Source: Bacteroidota bacterium (GTDB taxonomy: Bacteria; Bacteroidota; Bacteroidia; Chitinophagales; LD1). Taken from it: DNA of 6,525 nt. The stretch covers positions 1 through 6,525 of the forward strand of contig JAFDYP010000489.1 in NCBI GenBank assembly GCA_018267355.1, read 5' to 3'. A program made the translations under genes and the position numbers. Below are positions 1 to 6,513 of this stretch, piece by piece. Every line of letters begins with the position of its first letter. Position 1 is the first letter of the stretch. A model generated the notes under the pieces. The model was not told the origin of the DNA and did no database searches. It saw only the letters and a list, made by a program, of their open reading frames with translations.

Positions 1-273
1 CCGGAATATGGCCAGCTCGTGAATGTCATAGATGCCGGCTTTCGCCTGTGTGTGTGACTTTGGTGCCTTTTGAGATTTGACGGGCGCTATCATGTTGCCG
101 TTCTCATCTTCCTCTTCTGATGGCAGGGTGGTGGCGGCAGAGGTATCCTGCTGTGTCTGGTTTTTCTTTTTGTGGAAGTCTATGCTGATGGTGCCGTTTT
201 TGTAGCCTGCCTGCGCCTCCATATGCAGGGCGATACAAGATACAAGCGCAAAAGTGAGCAGCCACCGCATCAT
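1..273 (-). CDS. Exported protein of unknown function, N-terminal 91 residues (runs off left edge)
   Basis: I do not recognise this protein. The open frame starts at an ATG at 273 (a second ATG follows directly at 270) and stays open to base 1, so the C-terminal part lies outside the window. Residues 1-22 form a clear Sec signal peptide: MMRW, then a hydrophobic stretch, ending in MEAQA before GYKNG. The mature part begins with a short IDFHKKKNQ segment. It continues into a low-complexity linker of about 40 residues, first acidic (EEEDE), then Lys/Gln/Thr-rich, and reaches a more ordered IYDIHELAIF stretch at the edge. The start lies two bases after the TGA of the upstream phosphodiesterase gene, in the arrangement TGA-TC-ATG-ATG, which suggests one transcript and translational coupling. 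This frame is too short for a default ORF cutoff, but signal peptide and spacing make it convincing. It probably acts in the envelope or outside the cell; any functional link to the phosphodiesterase is inferred from position only. Confidence 0.8.
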   Translation of the reverse strand, partial: MMRWLLTFALVSCIALHMEAQAGYKNGTISIDFHKKKNQTQQDTSAATTLPSEEEDENGNMIAPVKSQKAPKSHTQAKAGIYDIHELAIFR

Positions 274-275
274 GA

Positions 276-1166
276 TCAGAGTTCCATTTTCATCAGTACA
301 GCAAAATGGTCGGAGAGGTCCTTATGTGTCTTGCTCCAGGGCTGCATGAAGCGCCTGACGCAGCGCTCTACGCGGCCAGCCTTGAATCCATTGGAGCGGT
401 AGAAGACATAGTCTATCAGATTGCGCTTGTCCGGGCGGTAGGTGTCCATATCATTCAGCAGGTGGTCAGAGGTGGCCTGCAGCTCACCGGTGATATCTCC
501 ATCCTCCACCTCCATACATTGCACCAGGCTGGGGTAGAGGTCCGTACTGTTTTTCCGGGTATTGAAATCACCGGCAGCGAACTGTGGAATGCCCGCCACT
601 GCATGTTTCTTGAGCAGCGCTCCGGCCTCTTTGTATTGGCTTATCTTCAGCTCATTGCTGCCGCCGGCCTGCATGTGCGTGCCGAGTATCTGAAACTTCT
701 GGATGGGATGCTGCACCTCTGCCAGCAGGCAGCCCTTGCGGGCGGCGCAGTCTATTCCTTTGCATTGGGTGTACTTGATACTTTCCAGTTCTCTTATAGG
801 ATATTTGCTGAACATCAAAACGCCGCCAGCTTTTTTGAAAGTAAATACGATGTGGTTTTTGAACCCTGCTGTATAAGGATATTTTTCCTTGAGTTTCCGG
901 CGCAGGATCCGGATAGCGAGACCATCAAATCCCTCCTGGAAAACGATCACGTCGGGGTTTTCTTCGATCATCTTGGCGGGTATGAGTTTGGCTCTCAGGA
1001 CAGGATGGTGTCCTATGCTGATGGCTGCGCGGGGCAGCATTTTGATATTGTAGGTCAGGATGCTGATCTGGCGCGGAGTAGGCGTGATGCTCACCGTATC
1101 GGTAGTGCCGGCAGCATGCCCGCTTAGTATTGCGATCAGTGCAAAAATCAATATCAGATATTTCAT
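276..1166 (-). CDS. Secreted EEP-fold phosphodiesterase, sphingomyelinase C-like
   Basis: This is a 296-residue exported hydrolase of the endonuclease/exonuclease/phosphatase superfamily. Using the start at 1166, residues 1-20 are a signal peptide (MKYLILIFALIAILSG...). The superfamily motifs follow in order: TYN with N40; FQEGFD with the metal-binding E78; GGVLMFSKYPI near 114-124; GTHMQA with H164; GDFN with D200 and N202; LIDYVF with D252; and LSDH with D286 and H287. All expected catalytic and Mg2+-binding residues are present. The MLP after the first motif, the EGFD, the Cys-containing segment before an invariant-looking KG (C135 to G145) and GTHMQA resemble bacterial sphingomyelinase C and neutral sphingomyelinases more than DNase I or exonuclease III. 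The likely reaction is therefore cleavage of a phosphosphingolipid head group, but another phosphodiester is possible. An in-frame ATG at 1223 would add 19 residues ahead of the signal peptide, so 1166 is preferred. No T9SS domain is present, so Sec export to the periplasm or beyond is expected. Confidence 0.88.
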   Translation of the reverse strand: MKYLILIFALIAILSGHAAGTTDTVSITPTPRQISILTYNIKMLPRAAISIGHHPVLRAKLIPAKMIEENPDVIVFQEGFDGLAIRILRRKLKEKYPYTAGFKNHIVFTFKKAGGVLMFSKYPIRELESIKYTQCKGIDCAARKGCLLAEVQHPIQKFQILGTHMQAGGSNELKISQYKEAGALLKKHAVAGIPQFAAGDFNTRKNSTDLYPSLVQCMEVEDGDITGELQATSDHLLNDMDTYRPDKRNLIDYVFYRSNGFKAGRVERCVRRFMQPWSKTHKDLSDHFAVLMKMEL

Positions 1167-1181
1167 CCCGGAGGTTTTACT

Positions 1182-1189
1182 CAAAAATA
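1182..1189 (-). promoter_or_regulatory. Possible -7 box for the phosphodiesterase operon
   Basis: Read on the minus strand, this is TATTTTTG, an exact match to the Bacteroidota -7 consensus TAnnTTTG. The nearest upstream TTTG (in GTTTTTGC) is only 15 bp away, shorter than the usual 19-21 bp. The predicted transcript would start about 10 bases before the ATG at 1166. If real, it would also exclude the longer start at 1223. The short leader, the wrong spacing and the A/T-rich surroundings make a chance match quite possible. Confidence 0.28.
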
Positions 1190-1280
1190 CCTCTAAAGCA
1201 TGTGCAAAAACGTTAAATTTCAACAGGTAGGCGCATTTAATTCACATCTGTCAGGGATTTGTCATTTTAACGTCAGAGCA

Positions 1281-1311
1281 TTTGTATAGCCTATTTATAT
1301 GATTAGATTTG
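1281..1311 (+). promoter_or_regulatory. Bacteroidota-type promoter of the M43 protease gene
   Basis: TTTG at 1281-1284 is followed by a 19-bp spacer and TAGATTTG at 1304-1311. Both elements match the housekeeping sigma consensus of Bacteroidota (TTTG at -33, TAnnTTTG at -7) exactly, with suitable spacing. Transcription would start at roughly 1316-1319, giving a 5' untranslated leader of about 30 bases before the GTG at 1349. The promoter lies in the divergent region between the two secreted-enzyme genes. Confidence 0.75.
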
Positions 1312-1348
1312 TTATTGTTTTATTATCCATTTTAAAAACCGGAAAAAG

Positions 1349-3517
1349 GTGAAAAATATCTTTACTTCTCTCGTCGTATTTATGGCGGGCGTTTCTATGG
1401 TTTCGGCCCAGACGCAGGGATTCAGCTGTACTGCTGGCGAGGAAACGCAGAAACAATATGCGAAACATCCAGAACTCATGACCGTGAAGGATCAGCTGGA
1501 CGCATTTACAAAGGACTACGTACGTCAGCAGCAGCAGCGCAGGGCCGCAGGTCAGCGTGTAGTGGGCGACTCTACAAAGATCATCCCGGTGGTGTTTCAT
1601 ATACAACACGATGCAGGGGTAGAGAATATCTCTGATGCTACCGTCTATACAGAGATGGAGCATTGGAATGAATATATGCAGGCCCGCAATGCTGAACTCT
1701 CTACTACCGACTCTACTTTTGTGCCGCTGATAGGCAATCCTGATATTGAATTCCGCCTGGCACAGATAGACCCGAACGGGAATCCTACAAATGGTATAGA
1801 GCGTATCTACACGCAGTCTACCTACCTGGGCAATAACAATACGAAGCTGGACCCTTGGCCTCGTGACAAATACCTGAACGTATGGCTCACCAAGGGCATA
1901 GACAGGGATGTGACCTTCTACGGTACTCTGGCATACTCCATGTATCCCTCATCTGTAGCTACCTATACCAATAACGATGTCATAGACGGCATCCTGGCAA
2001 AATACTTTGTAGTAGGTACCAATACTGCATTCAGCCGCCCTACGCTGGCGCATGAGTGCGGCCACTGGATGAACCTGGAGCATACCTGGGGCAATACGAA
2101 TGCGCCGGAGGTGGACTGTGGCGATGACGATGTGGACGATACTCCTATCACAAAAGGTAATCAGAATACCTGTATCCACTATCTCTCAAGGTGTAACCAG
2201 CCTATCATAGAGAATGAACAGAATATCATGAACTATGCCGAGTGCCACTTTATGTTCACTCAAGGTCAGGTAGACCGCATGCATGCGGCGCTGCACTCCT
2301 CAGTGGCCGGGCGCTCTACGATCTGGTCTGCACAAAACCTGATAGCTACCGGTACTGTAGACTCTCTCGTATATCCTAATCCAAACTCTCTGGCTGTGCC
2401 TGTAGCTGATTTTGCGGTAAACAACAGGCTGACCTGTATCGGCACTGCAGTGACCCTGACCGACGCTTCATGGAATGCTGAGATCACAGGCCTGAACTGG
2501 ACCATCCCTGCAGATGCAAACTTTGAGAATGGCACAGGACCTTCTGATGCTACAGTGAAGGTTTCTTTTAATACACCGGGCTGGCAAGAGATCACGCTCA
2601 CTGCATCTAATGCTAATGGTAGCAATAGTAAGACCAAGACCATGATATATGTGTCTGATGGTACACCAGAGCCTACTCCTTACTTTGAAGGTTTCGAGGA
2701 TGCGGCAGAAGTACAGGCTAAATGGCAATCTCAAAACTATGACAATAACAACACCTATTTCCAGCAGGCTACAGGTGCCGGACACTATAGCAACGGGTCG
2801 TACATGATGAATATGTACAATGCCACCTATGATGGAGACCGTGATGACCTGGTTTCTCCACTGCTGGACCTTAGTGGCGTAGATATCAGTCAGCAGTTCA
2901 TTGATTTTGACTACTCATGGGCTACTAATGATGTAGCGCATATGACCGACTCTCTGGCTACTTTTACGGTATATGCCTCAAAGGACTGCGGTAGCACATG
3001 GACGAAGATCTACTACAATCTGGGAGGATACAACCTGTACAACGCGGGTACGATAGCTAATCACGCCTATGTGCCTGGCCGTACAGATGAGTACTGGCAG
3101 CATATCCGTCTGAGTATCCCTAGTGCCTTTGTAGGCAATCAGGCTGTAAACTTCAAGTGGTCTGTGACCAGCGCAAAGGGAGCTAACCAGTTCTATATCG
3201 ATAATATCAATATAGGCGAGTCTACCGCGGGTGTGACCAGCGTGAGGGCAAATACTATCGGCTCCATGAATATCATACCTAACCCTGCCAATGGAGGTAC
3301 AGCTACACTGGCACTCAATATCACTAATGCTTCCGATAATACGACAGCCAGGCTGTACGATATGGAAGGACGTGAGGTGATGACGATCTTCTCCGGCGAG
3401 ACTCAGGCAGGCCAGAAGAATGTAACTTTTAACACCGATAATATAGCCAACGGAGTATACCTGGTAAAAGTATCTGACGGCAAGACTTCTATCCAGAAGC
3501 GCTTCGTAAAGATGTGA
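1349..3517 (+). CDS. T9SS-secreted M43-family zinc metalloprotease with PKD and jelly-roll domains
   Basis: This 722-residue exported protease is modular. Residues 1-20 are a signal peptide ending in VSA before QTQ. A propeptide of about 55 residues contains C27 in FSCTAGEE. The catalytic domain spans about 78-320, with the zinc motif HECGHWMNLEH (H235, E236, H239, H245), a DxxxDDTP calcium-site-like segment and the Met-turn NIMNYAE (M294), as in the pappalysin/ulilysin group (M43). A PKD domain covers about 350-435 (PVADF through ITLTASNANGS). A MAM-like or cleaved-adhesin jelly-roll domain runs from about 445 (YFEGFED) to 623 (YIDNINIG). A type A T9SS sorting domain at 640-722 (IIPNPANGG, ARLYDMEGREV, GVYLVKVSDG, KRFVKM) directs it across the outer membrane, where that domain is normally removed. 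The GTG start is chosen because no ATG lies in frame between it and the TAG at 1304, and the next ATG would cut into the signal peptide. A promoter lies upstream and a strong terminator downstream, so it appears monocistronic. Substrates are unknown. Confidence 0.95.
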   Translation: MKNIFTSLVVFMAGVSMVSAQTQGFSCTAGEETQKQYAKHPELMTVKDQLDAFTKDYVRQQQQRRAAGQRVVGDSTKIIPVVFHIQHDAGVENISDATVYTEMEHWNEYMQARNAELSTTDSTFVPLIGNPDIEFRLAQIDPNGNPTNGIERIYTQSTYLGNNNTKLDPWPRDKYLNVWLTKGIDRDVTFYGTLAYSMYPSSVATYTNNDVIDGILAKYFVVGTNTAFSRPTLAHECGHWMNLEHTWGNTNAPEVDCGDDDVDDTPITKGNQNTCIHYLSRCNQPIIENEQNIMNYAECHFMFTQGQVDRMHAALHSSVAGRSTIWSAQNLIATGTVDSLVYPNPNSLAVPVADFAVNNRLTCIGTAVTLTDASWNAEITGLNWTIPADANFENGTGPSDATVKVSFNTPGWQEITLTASNANGSNSKTKTMIYVSDGTPEPTPYFEGFEDAAEVQAKWQSQNYDNNNTYFQQATGAGHYSNGSYMMNMYNATYDGDRDDLVSPLLDLSGVDISQQFIDFDYSWATNDVAHMTDSLATFTVYASKDCGSTWTKIYYNLGGYNLYNAGTIANHAYVPGRTDEYWQHIRLSIPSAFVGNQAVNFKWSVTSAKGANQFYIDNINIGESTAGVTSVRANTIGSMNIIPNPANGGTATLALNITNASDNTTARLYDMEGREVMTIFSGETQAGQKNVTFNTDNIANGVYLVKVSDGKTSIQKRFVKM

Positions 3518-3539
3518 TCTGAATAACTCTCTATAGTGG

Positions 3540-3573
3540 AAAAGGGTAGTACTGCGGTGCTACCCTTTTTTTT
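3540..3573 (+). terminator. Intrinsic terminator of the M43 protease gene
   Basis: A 13-bp stem (AAAAGGGTAGTAC at 3540-3552 with GTGCTACCCTTTT at 3557-3569, one T:G wobble) closes a TGCG tetraloop and runs into eight T residues at 3566-3573. It begins 22 bases after the protease stop codon. This is a textbook rho-independent terminator for plus-strand transcription. Confidence 0.93.
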
Positions 3574-3593
3574 ATTTGGGTAAGCCCAAAGGA

Positions 3594-3621
3594 AAGCCCC
3601 GGAGGATCACCTGCGGGGCTT
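3594..3621 (-). terminator. Probable intrinsic terminator of lpdA
   Basis: An 8-bp stem AAGCCCCG/CGGGGCTT (3594-3601 with 3614-3621) continues, after a G-G mismatch, into AGG/CCT around an ATCA loop. On the minus strand it starts 20 bases past the lpdA stop and is followed by TTCCTTT, a broken T tract. The stem is strong and well placed, but the T tract is weaker than in the other terminators here. Confidence 0.65.
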
Positions 3622-3641
3622 CGATATAAGGTATGCGGAAA

Positions 3642-5045
3642 CTACATCGTTAGGGACCTATTGTCTGTAGCCGAGAGGCAGGCCTCCTTAAACGCCTCTG
3701 TATAGGTAGGGTGCGGGTGGCTCATGCGGCTGATATCCTCTGCTGACGCGCGGAACTCCATCGCTACCACTCCCTCTATGATCATATCTGCCGCACGAGG
3801 GCCTATCATGTGTACGCCGAGTATCTCATCGGTTTCTTTATCGGCCAGTATCTTTACAAAGCCATCTGTATCTCCGGATGCACGCGCGCGGCCTGATGCC
3901 TTGAAACTCACCTTGCCCGTCTTGTAAGCCTTGCCCTGAGATTTGAGGTCCTGCTCTGTGGCACCTACGCTCGCTGCCTCCGGCCATGTATAGCAGACGC
4001 CGGGGATGAGATTGTAATTGATGTGCGGCTTCTGACCGGCTATGATCTCTGCTGCGAGTACACCTTCCTCCTCAGCCTTGTGTGCCAGCATGGCACCACG
4101 CACTACATCTCCTATAGCATAGATGCCCGGTACAGATGTTTCCAGATGGTCATTCACTGGTATACGCTTACGCTCATCGAGGGTGATGCCGATATTCTCC
4201 AGGCCGAGACCTTGAGTATATGGGCTGCGTCCTACAGCTACGAGGCAGTAGTCTCCCTTGATCTCGATGGCTTCGCCGGCCTTATTGTCAGCGGTGACTG
4301 TTACTTCTTTGCCCTTTACGGTTGCGCCTTTCACCTTAGTGGAAAGCATGAACTCAATGCCGTCCTTCTTGAGGACGCGGAGCAGCTCACGGCTGAGGTC
4401 TTCATCCATAGATGGGGCTACCTTATCCAGAAACTCCACTACGGTCACCTTGGAGCCGAGTCTATGGTATACTGAGCCCAGCTCCAGGCCGATGATACCC
4501 GCGCCGATGATGATGAGGTTCTTAGGGATCTCAGTCAGAGACAGCGCCTCTGTAGAGGTGATGATACGCTTCTTATCGATAGGGAGGAAAGGCAGCGCTG
4601 TAGGCTTAGAGCCAGTAGCGATGATCACTTTCTCTGTTTCTATTTCCTGCTTTTCGCCGGCTTTATTTGTGATGGCGATCTTGTTCTTGGTCACGAATGA
4701 ACCGAGGCCATTGTAGACATCGATCTTGTTCTTCTTCATGAGGAAAGCGATACCGTCTACGTTGGCTTTGACCACTTCACCCTTGCGTGCGATCATACGG
4801 CCAAAGTCTACAGAGAGGCCCTTGACGCCGATGCCGAAGTCAGTGAAACGCTTCTCTGCATTGTGGTAGTGCTCAGATACATCGAGGAGCGCCTTGGATG
4901 GGATACAGCCCACATTGAGGCAGGTGCCTCCGAGTACATCGTATTTCTCAATGATAGCGACCTTCATGCCGAGCTGAGCCAGGCGTATAGCTGCTACATA
5001 ACCTCCGGGGCCGCCACCTATCACGGTGACATTATAATTAGACAT
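3642..5045 (-). CDS. lpdA: Dihydrolipoyl dehydrogenase (E3)
   Basis: This flavoprotein reoxidises the dihydrolipoyl arm of 2-oxo acid dehydrogenase complexes (and of the glycine cleavage system) and reduces NAD+. The 467 residues match the usual length and the class I disulfide oxidoreductase layout. The FAD-binding GGGPGG is at 10-15. The redox-active disulfide lies in GGTCLNVGCIPSK with C42 and C47. ATGS is at 143-146, the NAD-binding GAGIIG at 181-186, and an acidic E204 ends the second strand, favouring NAD over NADP. The FAD-contacting AIGD is at 310-313. The C-terminal dimer-interface motif HPHPTYTE contributes the catalytic pair H445 and E450. No residue expected for activity is missing. 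The start is ATG in an A/T-rich context with no Shine-Dalgarno motif. It lies downstream of the E2 gene on the same strand, 115 bp away, which ties it to the 2-oxoglutarate dehydrogenase complex. I find no convincing promoter in that gap. Confidence 0.97.
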   Translation of the reverse strand: MSNYNVTVIGGGPGGYVAAIRLAQLGMKVAIIEKYDVLGGTCLNVGCIPSKALLDVSEHYHNAEKRFTDFGIGVKGLSVDFGRMIARKGEVVKANVDGIAFLMKKNKIDVYNGLGSFVTKNKIAITNKAGEKQEIETEKVIIATGSKPTALPFLPIDKKRIITSTEALSLTEIPKNLIIIGAGIIGLELGSVYHRLGSKVTVVEFLDKVAPSMDEDLSRELLRVLKKDGIEFMLSTKVKGATVKGKEVTVTADNKAGEAIEIKGDYCLVAVGRSPYTQGLGLENIGITLDERKRIPVNDHLETSVPGIYAIGDVVRGAMLAHKAEEEGVLAAEIIAGQKPHINYNLIPGVCYTWPEAASVGATEQDLKSQGKAYKTGKVSFKASGRARASGDTDGFVKILADKETDEILGVHMIGPRAADMIIEGVVAMEFRASAEDISRMSHPHPTYTEAFKEACLSATDNRSLTM

Positions 5046-5127
5046 AGTATATGATTTATTGCGGGTGTGAAAGTAAGGATAATGTGCAAATGTTGTGATA
5101 GCCTTTATCTATGATCTGATAGAAAAC

Positions 5128-5151
5128 AAAAGCCCGGCAAAACCGGGCTTT
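5128..5151 (-). terminator. Intrinsic terminator between sucB and lpdA
   Basis: A perfect 9-bp stem AAAGCCCGG/CCGGGCTTT (5129-5137 with 5143-5151) encloses a five-base loop. Read on the minus strand it starts nine bases after the sucB stop and is followed by TTTTGTTTTC, a good T-rich tail. It should end or attenuate sucB transcripts before they reach lpdA, whose start is 82 bases further downstream. Confidence 0.85.
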
Positions 5152-5160
5152 CATCAAAAA

Positions 5161-6432
5161 TTATATAATCTCCAGCAGCAGGTCTATAGGGTCTGCGCCG
5201 AGGAGCATTTTATCTGGATTCTCCAGAAAGTCCTTGATGGCTACGAGGAAGCCTACGGACTCCTTGCCATCTATGATGCGGTGATCGTATGATACGGCCA
5301 GGTACATCATAGGGCGGATCTCGATCTTGCCGTCTATGACCATCGGGCGGTCCTGTACTTTGTGCATACCGAGGATAGCAGACTGCGGCGGATTGATGAT
5401 CGGGGTGCTCATGAGAGAGCCGAAGACACCACCATTAGAGATGGTGAAAGTACCGCCGGTCATATCATCCATAGTGAGCTGACCATCGCGACCCTTGATA
5501 GCGAGTGATTTTACGGCCTTCTCTATCTCAGCGAGGCTGAGTGATTCTGCATTGCGGATCACTGGCACTACCAGGCCCTTAGGTGTAGACACGGCGATAG
5601 AGATATCACAGTAGTCGTGGTAAACGATGTTGCCTTCGTCGATGTAGGCGTTCACCGCTGGGTATTTCTCCAGTGCGAGGCAAACAGCCTTAGTGAAGAA
5701 GCTCATCATGCCGAGATTGACATCATACTTCTTCTTGAAGGCATCACCGTACTTAGCGCGGATCTTATTGATATTGGTCATGTCCACCTCGTTGAAGGTG
5801 GTGAGCATGGCCGTACTGTTCTTAGAGTATACGAGGCGCTCTGCTACGGTTTTGCGCAGGCGGCTCATCTTTTCTACGCGCTCGCCGCGGCTGAATGCTT
5901 CTTTCTTTGCACCGCCGATAGAGGCTTTATTCTTGATCGCCTCCAGTGCATCAGCCTTAGTGATACGGCCTGATACGCCTGTGCCTTTTACATCATTATT
6001 GGCTACGCCGCCCTCGTCCAGTATCTTCTGTGCTGCCGGCGGGGCAGAGCCTGTGGCATAGCTGGTCTTTTTATCTGCTACAGGAGCTTTGGTTTCGGCT
6101 TTGGGCGCCTCTGCTTTTTTCTGCTCTGCTTTGGGAGCATCGGCTTTCTTTTCTTCCGCCTTTGGCGCTTCTGTTTTCGCTTCTTTGGCGGGAGCTGCTG
6201 CGCTCTCGTCTATGGTGGCTACGAGCGCACCTACTTTCAGGTCATCGCCCTCGCTGGCTACGAGTTTTACCTTGCCGGCAGCGGGAGAGGGGAGCTCCTG
6301 AGAGGCTTTGTCTGTCTCTACCTCGCAGATAGGCTGGTCCAGCTCTACATAGTCGCCGTCCTTTACCAGAAATTTAGAAAGTGTAACCTCGGTGATCGAT
6401 TCCGCTACTGCGGGTATTTTTAAATCTGCCAT
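5161..6432 (-). CDS. sucB: Dihydrolipoyllysine-residue succinyltransferase, E2 of 2-oxoglutarate dehydrogenase
   Basis: This is the core acyltransferase that moves the succinyl group from the lipoyl arm to CoA in the TCA cycle. The 423 residues have the standard order. An N-terminal lipoyl domain (about 1-76) has the lipoylated lysine K42 in ETDKAS. An Ala/Pro/Lys/Glu-rich linker (77-122) contains a three-fold ten-residue repeat. The peripheral-subunit-binding domain covers about 124-163 ([26 protein letters not shown]) and docks E1/E3. The catalytic domain starts near 185 with LRKTVAERL and TTFNEVDM, and ends with YDHRIIDG, containing the catalytic H384 and D388. The segment [21 protein letters not shown] and the single lipoyl domain point to the 2-oxoglutarate rather than the pyruvate complex. 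The ATG at 6432 follows an A/T-rich leader, and translation from it gives the expected [12 protein letters not shown] lipoyl-domain start. E1 (sucA) probably lies beyond the right edge, but nothing here proves it. Confidence 0.96.
   Translation of the reverse strand: MADLKIPAVAESITEVTLSKFLVKDGDYVELDQPICEVETDKASQELPSPAAGKVKLVASEGDDLKVGALVATIDESAAAPAKEAKTEAPKAEEKKADAPKAEQKKAEAPKAETKAPVADKKTSYATGSAPPAAQKILDEGGVANNDVKGTGVSGRITKADALEAIKNKASIGGAKKEAFSRGERVEKMSRLRKTVAERLVYSKNSTAMLTTFNEVDMTNINKIRAKYGDAFKKKYDVNLGMMSFFTKAVCLALEKYPAVNAYIDEGNIVYHDYCDISIAVSTPKGLVVPVIRNAESLSLAEIEKAVKSLAIKGRDGQLTMDDMTGGTFTISNGGVFGSLMSTPIINPPQSAILGMHKVQDRPMVIDGKIEIRPMMYLAVSYDHRIIDGKESVGFLVAIKDFLENPDKMLLGADPIDLLLEII
6079..6168 (-). 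repeat. Three-copy 30-bp repeat encoding the E2 linker
   Basis: Residues 89-118 of SucB read as three imperfect ten-residue units: [20 protein letters not shown] and [10 protein letters not shown]. The DNA shows matching 30-bp imperfect repeats. Such Ala/Pro/charged linkers between E2 domains are flexible and often repeat-built, so this region may vary in length between strains. Confidence 0.85.
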
Positions 6433-6458
6433 TTTCTATTCTTTAATGCAATTTTTAT

Positions 6459-6476
6459 CACAAAGGACACAAAGGA
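6459..6476. repeat. Exact 9-bp tandem repeat in the sucB leader
   Basis: CACAAAGGA occurs twice head to tail (6459-6467 and 6468-6476) in the noncoding region 27-44 bases before the sucB start. On the coding strand it reads TCCTTTGTG twice. It could be a binding site, an element of the untranslated leader, or a member of the short CACAAAGGA-type intergenic repeats seen in many bacterial genomes. The sequence does not decide between these. Confidence 0.7.
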
Positions 6477-6482
6477 TTGAGT

Positions 6483-6513
6483 GAAATACAATTTGAGTTT
6501 ACAGAGGTGCAAA
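6483..6513 (-). promoter_or_regulatory. Weak candidate promoter for sucB
   Basis: On the minus strand TTTG (6513-6510) is followed, after 19 bp, by TGTATTTC (6490-6483). The -33 element and the spacing match the Bacteroidota consensus and equal those of the strong promoter at 1281-1311, but the -7 element matches only four of six conserved bases of TAnnTTTG. If used, the transcript would begin near 6477 and its leader would carry the tandem repeat. The rest of 6433-6525 shows no recognisable coding sequence. Confidence 0.28.

Noticed and set aside
306..1127. Long plus-strand open frame (273 codons) antisense to the phosphodiesterase gene
   Set aside because: It has no recognisable domain, signal or promoter, while the opposite strand encodes a protein with every EEP motif. 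It is best explained as a shadow of the codon bias of the real gene.
1167..1223. Upstream ATG at 1223 adding 19 residues to the phosphodiesterase
   Set aside because: The extension would put a non-signal sequence ahead of an excellent signal peptide that begins at the ATG at 1166.
2266..2785. Minus-strand open frames inside the protease gene
   Set aside because: They overlap the PKD and jelly-roll coding region and show no motif, start context or promoter of their own.
4023..4475. Plus-strand open frames inside lpdA and sucB (for example 4023-4475, 4258-4716, 5617-5973 and 6030-6332)
   Set aside because: They are antisense to highly conserved enzyme genes, look like no known family, and several are low-complexity mirrors of the Ala/Lys-rich E2 linker.
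5046..5127. Possible lpdA promoter
   Set aside because: TTTG occurs in this gap, but no TAnnTTTG-like box lies at suitable spacing; TTACTTTC is only 11 bp from it.
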